Source of the DNA: Victivallaceae bacterium
GTDB taxonomy: Bacteria > Verrucomicrobiota > Lentisphaeria > Victivallales > Victivallaceae
Direction of reading: 5' to 3'
DNA: 36,051 bases
NCBI GenBank assembly: GCA_028718375.1
Contig: JAQULZ010000009.1
Coordinates: 1 to 36,051 of the forward strand
Part shown: one piece after another, positions 25,188-33,283 of the stretch
Numbering within the stretch: position 1 is the stretch's first letter
Layout of the letters: each line of letters opens with the position of its first letter
Program-made: the position numbers and the translations under genes
Notes under the pieces: generated by a model
Told to the model about the DNA's origin: nothing
Seen by the model: only the letters and a program-made list of their open reading frames with translations
Databases searched by the model: none

Positions 25188-25864
25188 AATCCTTATCACT
25201 TAGCGCCGGGAAAAATTATGGTTCACATCACATATTTTATTTCTCGCTGATCGAATTGCTCGTGGTGATTGCGATCATAGCCATCCTTGCATCAATGTTG
25301 CTGCCGGCTCTCCAAAACGCAAGAAAAAAAGCTATGCAATCCCAGTGTGCCGGAAATTTAAAACAAGTGGGGCTGGCAACAATAATGTATGAGAATGATT
25401 TTGACGAATGCATTCCAGCTAATTACAGTCCTCCTCTCTACGAATGGAGCTATTATCTTACGAATGGAAAGTATATTAAGGAAGGCTCCTGTCTTTGTCC
25501 TTCTGCCTTGCCAAAGGTGAAAGACTTTCATATGGATAACACCTACGGTAGTTCGAACCGAGATAATTTTTATAAAGTAAACAGAATTGCTACTGACTGG
25601 AAATACGCATTTGGTTATGGAAGCCTGAACAATATTATCTTACTGGCTGATAGTGTTTATTATGGAAGCACTACTTCCAAGCATGGCTGGCAAACTGCCT
25701 ATATTGACGACACATACGGAACTGTCGGTATATTTATGCTTCATATCAGACATGCGGGAGTAGCCAATTCCCTTTTTGCTGACGGCAGGGTAGAACCTTT
25801 AACAAAAGGTCAGGTACAAAACTATCGTACTTATTATGGTTATCCTCCTAATGTTTTTCCATAG
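25184..25864 (+). CDS. type II secretion-like pseudopilin
   Basis: This 226-residue protein begins behind GGAGG (25171-25175), overlapping the hydrolase stop by four bases (ATGA). Residues 21-45 are a prepilin N-terminus, [20 protein letters not shown], with the conserved glutamate, followed by [16 protein letters not shown] and [18 protein letters not shown]. The C-terminus has [15 protein letters not shown], a signature of the many pseudopilins found in Lentisphaerae and Planctomycetes. The residue before the cleavage site is Tyr rather than the usual Gly. Such pilins may carry glycan-active proteins to the surface. Confidence 0.92.
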   Translation: MKSLSLSAGKNYGSHHIFYFSLIELLVVIAIIAILASMLLPALQNARKKAMQSQCAGNLKQVGLATIMYENDFDECIPANYSPPLYEWSYYLTNGKYIKEGSCLCPSALPKVKDFHMDNTYGSSNRDNFYKVNRIATDWKYAFGYGSLNNIILLADSVYYGSTTSKHGWQTAYIDDTYGTVGIFMLHIRHAGVANSLFADGRVEPLTKGQVQNYRTYYGYPPNVFP

Positions 25865-25868
25865 AGCC

Positions 25869-25950
25869 AATTTCAAAACTCTCTCACGGCGGTTCGCGAC
25901 GTTCTCGCAGTGATTGGCTTGCGCCCCATCCGAACCGGAGTTTTGAAATT
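25869..25950 (+). repeat. long inverted repeat after the pseudopilin gene
   Basis: AATTTCAAAACTC (25869-25881) is exactly complementary to GAGTTTTGAAATT (25938-25950). Inside, CGGTTCG (25890-25896) pairs with CGAACCG (25931-25937). The whole folds into a large cruciform or RNA hairpin with an 8-base bulge. There is no long T-run, so it may be a 3' processing or partial terminator element, or a small mobile repeat. Confidence 0.7.
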
Positions 25951-26018
25951 AGCTTCATAATAAAAAGAATTTTATATTACCGCTCAAATTATTTTTGATT
26001 TAAAGAAGGCGATAAGCA

Positions 26019-29000
26019 ATGAAAAGGATTGTCAAAATTATTTGCGATGCAAGGCATGGAAATTGTAAATTGTTTAATTGGGAAAAGCCAACCGGTCAAG
26101 TTAAGATTTTATTTTTATTGCTGTCTATTATAATAAGCACAATAAATTGTCCTTTGGTTTTAGGAGAAAATAATCTTATAAAAAATTCGGGATTCGAGAC
26201 GGAAATGAAAAATTTGCCGTTATCTTGGCAAATAACCGGAAGATATAAAAATAAGGACTCTTATCGAGTAGATAAAAGAATCCGAAAAACCGGAAAAAAC
26301 AGTCTGAGATTGTACAATAAAACACCTGCTGCAACGGATAAACGCAGCTGGTTAAAAATCAGCCAGGTAATTAATATTGCCGGTGGAGATTATTATGAAT
26401 TTTCATTTTGGATAAAAGGAAGCGAAATTGTATCAACGGACAATAATGCTTCATATAGAGTGGCTCTTGTCTTTAGCGGGGATAAAGTTGCCAGGCATAA
26501 ACATTATACTTATAAATTACCTGCAGGAAAAGACGGTTTTGATTGGATGGAAGTTAAAGACAGTTTTTTAGTGCCCCAAGGGATAAATAAACTGGCAGTT
26601 GTTATTATGATGGATTCCAGAACTACCAGCGGCAAGGTATGGTTTGATGATTTTTCACTTGTAAATCTCAGCAGGAAAGAAAAAAAAATCATTCAAGTTT
26701 ATCCATTCAAAACGAGATTTGACGGAGAAATTGCAAGATTAAAAAAGGATATGACCAGAGAAGTTTTTTCCATTAGAGGAACTCCCGAAATAGATGGAAT
26801 TTTAAATGACCCATGTTGGGAAAAAGCGCAGAAAATAGAACTTTCTTTTATTCCGGGGAAAAGCGGCAAATATGTAAAAGAAAAAACAGTAGTATCTTTA
26901 TGTAATGATGAAAATAATTTGTATCTGGCTTTCGACTGTTATACTGCTGATCCGTCTAAAATAAAAACAAATTTCAATAAACACGATGCCCCGTTATGGT
27001 ATGACGATTGTGTGGAAATTTTCATATCCGCTCTTCATAAAAAAGTAACAGCGCATCTCATCGCGAACAATAATGGAACCAAATGGGAGGCGCTCCAGGA
27101 TGGTTTTAATGATGATACATCCTGGAATCCTGCATGGCTGGTATCCACCTCGACTGCTCCAAAGGCTTGGAAAGCAGAAATATCCATCCCTTTGTCGGAA
27201 CTGACTTCAGTTCTGGGATCGTTTGATTCCGGATGGTCTGTAAATCTTTGCCGGGAAAATAAAATAAACGGGGAAAACAGCAGTATCTGCTATTCTCCTG
27301 AATCTGTAAGTTTTTATCGTCCCGCGGCTTTTGCAAAACTGAAATTTCCGGACAAGGAAAGTGCTCTGCCCAAGGAGGACGGTTTTATAAAAAAATACGA
27401 TAGGTTGAAAACGCTAGAAGCTATACGTATAAAATCCATTCTGTCGAAGGATAAGAAAATATATAAATTCAAAAATATCTACGATTTCGGAAGCAATACA
27501 TCCCCGATCTGTGACGGATTTTTGCAGGTTACCCCGAAAACAAAATATTCTTCCTCCCTTGGCTATGGATGGATTACGGAAAAGAATATGTCAGCAGTCG
27601 ATAGAGAAGCAGACCCCAAAACAGGATCGCCCAATAAGCTGACCTGTGACTTCATAGAAAGCAAATTTAACGCTTCGTTCAGAATCAATGTACCGGATGG
27701 AGAATATATAGTGTACGTAATTTGCGGTGATACAAAACTGCCGGCGCCGACATTCGAAATATATTCAGATCATGATAAGATTGGTGATATTGCCGTGGGC
27801 GGACGTTATAATTTTCAGCCGTTTTCATTTCCGGTAACGGTTTCGAACAACAGACTTTTACTTAGTTTTACCGGTAAGTACGGATGGTTAATAAACGCCC
27901 TGGTTGTATATCCCAAGAAGGACTTTCTTCAGGCTCAAAAAGAATTGAATAACCTGGAAAGAGAAATATACCTTGGCCCGGTCAATTATATAATGAGATT
28001 CGTCAAATATGAACATAATGAAACTAATCATACCGCTGAGATTAAAAATTTATATCATACTGATTATGTGGTGTTCTCCCGTATCTATCTTGACGATGTT
28101 TTTCCCAATACTGTTCCTCTGAAAAAAGAGGTGACAAATGAACTTTACACATTTGCTTCTCCCGGCGAATATGAACCGGTTACTTTTTCTTTATTGCCTC
28201 TGAAAGATTTAAAGAATGTCAAAATAGATATAAGTGAGCTTACCGGCAGGGATGGGGAAAAAATTATAAATAAGAAAAATATTAAACTTCGCGAAGTGAA
28301 ATACGGTTATTGGAATGTCCTTCATTCTAAACCGCAGACCTACATGCTGTACCCCCGTATATTGGCAAATTATATTCCAGCAGGGATTGATAAACATAAA
28401 ACCACCCGATTTTGGATTTCAATAAAAATCCCCAAAGATTCCGCAGCGGGTGATTATTCGGGGAAAATAACCATTTGTCCTGAAAACTCTTTTAAAACTA
28501 CTTTGAAGCTGAGGTTAAAAGTTCTCCCCATTAATTTAATCGAGTTAAAAACTCCTTTTTTTAATATGTGTTACCATCTTCCGTTGAACTGCCCCCGGAG
28601 AGGCGTAGATGGATGGAAACTTATAGAAAATGATTTGACTGATATGAAGGAACATAATATGAATTCAGTATGTTTATTTATTATCAGACAAAACGCCTGG
28701 CCTGAATTTGGGCAAATTAAAAAATCACTCAATGTCGAAACGATCTTAAAATTTTTGAGATTATGCAAAAAAACCGGGTTGACAGGACCGGTTATTTTTA
28801 ATGTTTGTCCATATTTTCCATGGGATCCGCAACAATCGCCTGAAATAATGACTTTGAATCCTGAAAAATGGCATTTTGTGGTTAATGCTCTCAATGAATT
28901 GAATAAGAAAATACATACGGAGTCTCTACCTGAAATATGGTGCTATTTGGATGAGCCGTATAAACCTGAGAGAAAAGCTAATTATACTGCTGTTATTAGA

Positions 29001-29666
29001 TTTTTAAAGCAAAATTGCCCGCAAATCAAAACTTTCGTTACCACAGCCAAAAGGTTTGTTGCAGGCATTGATGTTTTATGTCCGGGACCAACGGATCTGT
29101 CCAGAGAGTTAGGATTAAATTCCAATTATATTTATGACATGAAAAAACGCGGTAACCCGGTTTGGACCTACAACGCCGCATGTTATTCATTTTCGTCGGT
29201 TTGTGACAAATTTGGAATAGGTTTTTTGACCTGGCGCTGGGGAGTAGAGGGCCAGATGACTTTTACCTATCAGTTGTACTATTATCACAAAAATCCATAC
29301 AATCCTCTTGATAATTCTGTGCCTCAATATGGCCATACTTTTCCCGGTGCAGATGAATCTGTTCCGACTATTACCTGGGAAGTGATAAGAGAAGGAATTG
29401 ATGATCTGAGATATATTAAAACTCTGGAAAAACATATTGAATCAGCCCAAAAAGCGGGTCATGAAAAATCTAAGGCGGTTATTGGGGCTAAAGAAGTTTT
29501 AAAACAGCTGAAAGCAGATGTCCCTCTGGATATCAGCAAATTCCTGATTAAGAATTCGGTTGGAGTCCCTGTTTATGATGTCATCCTTTCTGCCGAAAAA
29601 CAGAAGTTTTACCGTAAAAAAATCGCGGACGCTATAATTGAACTGAAAAAGGAAATGAGAAAATGA
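26019..29666 (+). CDS. secreted CBM9/DUF4091-like carbohydrate-active protein, 1215 residues
   Basis: The protein starts behind GAAGG and has a hydrophobic signal segment at about 28-49 (VKILFLLLSIIISTINC), after an unusually long 27-residue basic lead. Residues about 52-220 resemble a carbohydrate-binding module (NLIKNSGFE start), and about 247-430 a CBM9-like domain (IRGTPEIDGILNDPCWEKAQ, then WYDDCVEIFI and SIPLSEL). The second half (about 700-1200) matches DUF4091-type hydrolase-like proteins, with YLDEPYK near 977 and WRWGVEGQMTFTYQ. It probably binds and acts on polysaccharide outside the cell. The gene is AT-rich. Confidence 0.8.
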   Translation: MKRIVKIICDARHGNCKLFNWEKPTGQVKILFLLLSIIISTINCPLVLGENNLIKNSGFETEMKNLPLSWQITGRYKNKDSYRVDKRIRKTGKNSLRLYNKTPAATDKRSWLKISQVINIAGGDYYEFSFWIKGSEIVSTDNNASYRVALVFSGDKVARHKHYTYKLPAGKDGFDWMEVKDSFLVPQGINKLAVVIMMDSRTTSGKVWFDDFSLVNLSRKEKKIIQVYPFKTRFDGEIARLKKDMTREVFSIRGTPEIDGILNDPCWEKAQKIELSFIPGKSGKYVKEKTVVSLCNDENNLYLAFDCYTADPSKIKTNFNKHDAPLWYDDCVEIFISALHKKVTAHLIANNNGTKWEALQDGFNDDTSWNPAWLVSTSTAPKAWKAEISIPLSELTSVLGSFDSGWSVNLCRENKINGENSSICYSPESVSFYRPAAFAKLKFPDKESALPKEDGFIKKYDRLKTLEAIRIKSILSKDKKIYKFKNIYDFGSNTSPICDGFLQVTPKTKYSSSLGYGWITEKNMSAVDREADPKTGSPNKLTCDFIESKFNASFRINVPDGEYIVYVICGDTKLPAPTFEIYSDHDKIGDIAVGGRYNFQPFSFPVTVSNNRLLLSFTGKYGWLINALVVYPKKDFLQAQKELNNLEREIYLGPVNYIMRFVKYEHNETNHTAEIKNLYHTDYVVFSRIYLDDVFPNTVPLKKEVTNELYTFASPGEYEPVTFSLLPLKDLKNVKIDISELTGRDGEKIINKKNIKLREVKYGYWNVLHSKPQTYMLYPRILANYIPAGIDKHKTTRFWISIKIPKDSAAGDYSGKITICPENSFKTTLKLRLKVLPINLIELKTPFFNMCYHLPLNCPRRGVDGWKLIENDLTDMKEHNMNSVCLFIIRQNAWPEFGQIKKSLNVETILKFLRLCKKTGLTGPVIFNVCPYFPWDPQQSPEIMTLNPEKWHFVVNALNELNKKIHTESLPEIWCYLDEPYKPERKANYTAVIRFLKQNCPQIKTFVTTAKRFVAGIDVLCPGPTDLSRELGLNSNYIYDMKKRGNPVWTYNAACYSFSSVCDKFGIGFLTWRWGVEGQMTFTYQLYYYHKNPYNPLDNSVPQYGHTFPGADESVPTITWEVIREGIDDLRYIKTLEKHIESAQKAGHEKSKAVIGAKEVLKQLKADVPLDISKFLIKNSVGVPVYDVILSAEKQKFYRKKIADAIIELKKEMRK

Positions 29667-29694
29667 GTATATAAAAATATATTTTTAACCATGC

Positions 29695-29734
29695 GGATGG
29701 ATAAATAATTCCCGGGGATCAGGCAAATCCATCC
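29695..29734 (+). repeat. short inverted repeat between genes
   Basis: GGATGGAT (29695-29702) and ATCCATCC (29727-29734) flank a 24-base loop, after the secreted-protein gene. It might be a weak terminator or a processing site; no T-run follows. Confidence 0.35.
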
Positions 29735-29796
29735 ATTACCGTAACAACCAGGGCAATTAAAAAAAATTCTGAAATGAGAATATAAGGGAGATAAAA

Positions 29797-31248
29797 ATGA
29801 AAATAAGAAGAGGTCTTGAAGTACTGAATAAACAGGATTGTGAAAAGATTTATTCTAATGCTTTAAACATTTTGGAAGAAATCGGGGTAAGAGTCGAAGA
29901 TGTCCGGGTATTGAAGGAGATGAAACGATATGGTAATGTAAATGATAATATTATAAGATTTTCCAGGCGGAAGATTGAAAAAGTACTTGAGAACGCGAGG
30001 AACGAATATAAAAATAATATCACCTTAGTGGACATTGAAAATTACAGGAAACCAGCAAAAATAATAAAAGGCCTGGGGTACAGCACTACTCAAGCAATAG
30101 ATATAGATAACCATTTAATTCGTTCAGCGACAAAGAAGGATTTAGATGAAGCCTGTATTATCGGTGATTTTCTGGATGAAATAAAAATCGTTCCCCCCTT
30201 ATTTTTCCCGCAGGAAGGAAACCTGAAAATTTACCCGCTTGATGCTTTGAAAATACTGTTGAAACGGGTTGCGCTGGAAAAATGTCATTACTCTATTTGT
30301 GAAGAAGGACTTGCCGTTTCACTGCGTGAAATCTTCACAATAGTATATGGAAATTCAAAGCCTTTGGATGAAACAATTTCAAAACGGTTTATTCCACATC
30401 GTTTTGTAATGAGTCCGTTGCGGCTTGATGAAGAATCAATGCGGCTGGCATTGGAATATTATGATGCCGGGTTTCCTGTAGTTTTACTTTCAAGTATGGT
30501 AATGCCGGGAGCTTCAGGCCCGGTTACCCTTGCCGGGGCATATTCTCTCGGGCTTGCGGAAAAGATAGTTTGTATGTGTTTCAACGAAATATATTCAAGA
30601 GGCCGAATGCAGGTGACTCCCGGAAATGGCGGTTATACTTTTATTGATCAGCGCAATGGCACTAACTGTTATTCCGGTCCTGATTCCCTTTTATCCATGA
30701 TAGCAAATGCCGAAATCAATAATTATCTTGATTTTCCGGTAATGCAAGTAGGAAGTAATAAAACTGATTTTTGTATACCGAATTTTCAAGCCGGGGCAGA
30801 AAAAATGATGCATACTCTTGCCTATGTTTTTACCGGCATTTCCGTATATTCCCAGGTAGGAACACTTGGTCCCGGGAATCTTACGGGAAGTCTGGAGCAG
30901 ATATTTATGGATTTGGAAATGGTAAATATGATCAATTTCTTCCTTGAAGGACTTAATGTAAATGAGGAAACCCTGGCATTCAATATTATAAAGGAAGTCG
31001 GGATAGGAGGAGATTATATGGCAACGGAACATACGGTTGAACATTTTAAAAACTCACTGTGGTTGCCAGACATTTTTCGCAGAATAAATCCAATCGCCTG
31101 TGAATACGGCAAAAAGGACCTGGTCATTGAAAGCGCCAGGGAAAAAGTAAAAAAAGTTTTAAGTTCACATGATCCTTGCTACCTTTCAAAAGAGCAGGAA
31201 AATGAAATTTCAAATGTCATTAAAAGAGCAGAATCAATTTTTGCATAA
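29797..31248 (+). CDS. MttB-family methyltransferase, non-pyrrolysine
   Basis: The 483-residue protein starts behind AGGGAG. Its length and motifs (LNILEEIGVRVED near the start, then LSSMVMPGASGPVTLAGAYSLGLAEK and GTLGPGNLTGSLEQ) match the trimethylamine methyltransferase family. There is no in-frame amber codon at the pyrrolysine site, so it resembles the MtgB-like glycine-betaine or quaternary-amine enzymes, which transfer a methyl group to a corrinoid protein. No corrinoid protein or activase gene is in the window. Its presence in a glycan locus suggests work on a methylated sugar or amine, which is inference. Confidence 0.9.
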   Translation: MKIRRGLEVLNKQDCEKIYSNALNILEEIGVRVEDVRVLKEMKRYGNVNDNIIRFSRRKIEKVLENARNEYKNNITLVDIENYRKPAKIIKGLGYSTTQAIDIDNHLIRSATKKDLDEACIIGDFLDEIKIVPPLFFPQEGNLKIYPLDALKILLKRVALEKCHYSICEEGLAVSLREIFTIVYGNSKPLDETISKRFIPHRFVMSPLRLDEESMRLALEYYDAGFPVVLLSSMVMPGASGPVTLAGAYSLGLAEKIVCMCFNEIYSRGRMQVTPGNGGYTFIDQRNGTNCYSGPDSLLSMIANAEINNYLDFPVMQVGSNKTDFCIPNFQAGAEKMMHTLAYVFTGISVYSQVGTLGPGNLTGSLEQIFMDLEMVNMINFFLEGLNVNEETLAFNIIKEVGIGGDYMATEHTVEHFKNSLWLPDIFRRINPIACEYGKKDLVIESAREKVKKVLSSHDPCYLSKEQENEISNVIKRAESIFA

Positions 31249-31268
31249 AAATAAGTGACATTTTAAAA

Positions 31269-32084
31269 ATGAACAGGAAATGGACATACCGGCTCAGCAT
31301 TGATGATAATATATTATTCTTAATGGACATTGCCCAAAATAATTATGAAACATTATTTGCGCAGCCCTATTTGAACTTTTGGCAAAAAATGCATGAGCAA
31401 TATGGTCTGAAAGTTCAATTTAATATTCATGGCCGCGGGAAAGATTTTTCCATTGAAGAAATACCCGATAAGTATAAAATGGAATGGAAAGAAAATTCTG
31501 ACTGGCTTAAACTTGCCTTTCATCAGTTTGAAGAACCTGACAGTCCCTTTTGTTACCGGGATTCATCCTCCGCAAAGGCCGAAAATGATTATTTATTTGT
31601 GAAAAAAGGAATTGAAAGATTTGCCGGTATAGAAAATCATTCTCCCTTCACCACTATTCATCATGCCAGCGGCGGCAAACAAATTTGCAGAACCTGGCGG
31701 GAATGTGGAATCCGCGGATTGGGAGGGGGAACCTGGATCGGAGCCGGCGGCAATCGGGAAAAAGGATATTATCTGAATGATGACCAGATAGAGGAAATTG
31801 CAGCCCGCGGTTTTTGCAAGGATGAGGAGACCGGGTTATATTTTTTCTGTTTTGATGTCGTTCTTCACCGAAAAGGCCTTTCTCCTGAAGACTTGGTAAA
31901 AGTAATTAAAAATGTACTGAATGCTCCCAGCCACTGGCCGCACCTGGAGATAACATTCGAAGAGTGGGCTTTTGAACCTTCCTCAACCGGGTATGTTCCT
32001 GACGCAAAAGAAAGAGTGGAAGCAATTCTCAAGTTTTTTAAGCAGCAGCAGATCCGCCCAGTTTTTATGGAGGAAATATTATGA
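31269..32084 (+). CDS. NodB-fold / polysaccharide deacetylase-like protein
   Basis: This 271-residue protein lacks a strong ribosome site but follows the methyltransferase by only 20 bases. WTYRLSIDDNILFL and YLNFWQKMHEQYGLKVQFNIHG resemble the start of NodB-like proteins; SDWLKLAFHQFEEPD and HHASGGKQICRTW follow in a similar order. Asp13/14 and His residues (near 89 and 130) could hold a metal. Such proteins may remove acetyl groups from amino sugars, but the catalytic residues of CE4 enzymes are only partly recognisable. Its stop overlaps the acetyltransferase start by four bases. Confidence 0.65.
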   Translation: MNRKWTYRLSIDDNILFLMDIAQNNYETLFAQPYLNFWQKMHEQYGLKVQFNIHGRGKDFSIEEIPDKYKMEWKENSDWLKLAFHQFEEPDSPFCYRDSSSAKAENDYLFVKKGIERFAGIENHSPFTTIHHASGGKQICRTWRECGIRGLGGGTWIGAGGNREKGYYLNDDQIEEIAARGFCKDEETGLYFFCFDVVLHRKGLSPEDLVKVIKNVLNAPSHWPHLEITFEEWAFEPSSTGYVPDAKERVEAILKFFKQQQIRPVFMEEIL

Positions 32085-33139
32085 TCACGGAACTGGGCAC
32101 AGTAAAACTTAAAACCGGCGAGAATCTGTCAGTAAAATGCGTTGAACCACCGGAAGCGGTATATAATGAAAAATTAAGGCGGTTTCTGGAACACAAAGGT
32201 GATTCCTCCATGAGGGACATCTGTGAAAGGCTTAATGGAAACTATACGGAATTTTGTATCGATAAATATTTTACAGGTGAAATAGCGGGAAATATTGCCG
32301 CCCAAATGTGGTATGGCATTTCCTTAAAAACGGGGATGGGTAATTTCGGACATGTCTATACCGAACCGGAACACAGAAAGAAGGGTATAGTCAATGAATT
32401 AATGGGATTTCTCATCGAGGACTTTCAAAACAGCCCCGGGAAAGCATTGTTCTGCGGAACCGGTTCGCCATGGATCGCTGATATTTATAGAAAATACGGG
32501 TTTCAACTGATAAAACAGGGGGCCGACTATGGTCCGATGGTTTTAACCAAACAGAATTACGCCGAAAATTTCAATGAATTAGAAAAAAAATACTTTGCCC
32601 CTGATTTAAGTTTTACCGTCAGGATTGCCGATCCCGGAGACCAATTTGACTGCGATAAAGTTCTCGGCTATTCAAAGGGAATAAGAGAACTTGCGTCTCC
32701 CAGAATTTTTCTATCTGCCCAGATCCCAACTTTTATGGAGGCGATGTTCAGGGTAAAAGATAAAAAAGGACTGGTAACCGTCGCTGAGACCAGCATCGGA
32801 AGTATTGTCGGCTGGAGCTTTGTTTTAAACCTGGGGTCTCCGGATGAGCAGGAGGCGAAAGTGTTTGATTTCATGATCCATCCTAATTATTCAAAGCAGG
32901 CAGAGCAGTTTATCAAACAGTCTACTCAGCTGGCAATTGATAGGGGAATTACTAAAATATATTCTTATGTCTGTTCAAATGAAAGCAAAAAGATCAAAAA
33001 TTTATTGGGTGCGGGGTTTATAGAGGTTGCCCGCATACATAATTACTGTATGCGGGGTAATAAGAATTGCGACTTGCTGATTTTTTCTGCTGATTCGGGG
33101 AATTATAATTGTAAAAAGATGAAAGTCGCTGAAATTTAG
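32081..33139 (+). CDS. tandem GNAT acetyltransferase
   Basis: The 352-residue protein starts behind GGAGG and is coupled by an ATGA overlap to the preceding gene. Residues about 55-150 form one GNAT domain, with FGHVYTEPEHRKKGIVNELMGF as acetyl-CoA loop and WIADIYRKYGFQLI. Residues about 185-345 form a second, weaker domain with FDFMIHPNYSKQAEQFIKQSTQLAIDRG and NLLGAGFIEVARI. It probably acetylates an amine or sugar. The pairing with a deacetylase-like gene suggests that the two act on the same group, an inference from order alone. Confidence 0.8.
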   Translation: MITELGTVKLKTGENLSVKCVEPPEAVYNEKLRRFLEHKGDSSMRDICERLNGNYTEFCIDKYFTGEIAGNIAAQMWYGISLKTGMGNFGHVYTEPEHRKKGIVNELMGFLIEDFQNSPGKALFCGTGSPWIADIYRKYGFQLIKQGADYGPMVLTKQNYAENFNELEKKYFAPDLSFTVRIADPGDQFDCDKVLGYSKGIRELASPRIFLSAQIPTFMEAMFRVKDKKGLVTVAETSIGSIVGWSFVLNLGSPDEQEAKVFDFMIHPNYSKQAEQFIKQSTQLAIDRGITKIYSYVCSNESKKIKNLLGAGFIEVARIHNYCMRGNKNCDLLIFSADSGNYNCKKMKVAEI

Positions 33140-33283
33140 CGAGGAATAATATATGTCCCGGCGAAATATTTTACCCTCTCCAGCAAGTCAAATGAAAATG
33201 ATCGAATACGATTTTTTATTCGTTGTTGGTATATAACCAGGAATTTTTCACAAATTTTTAAAATGAATTGAGAAGAGAAAAAA

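Noticed and set aside
25885-25940. tRNA-like GGTTCG segment
   Set aside because: It lacks the cloverleaf arms and acceptor stem of a tRNA; it is part of the inverted repeat.
29797-31248. Pyrrolysine-containing MttB
   Set aside because: The frame runs to its end with no internal amber codon, so this is the non-pyrrolysine branch.
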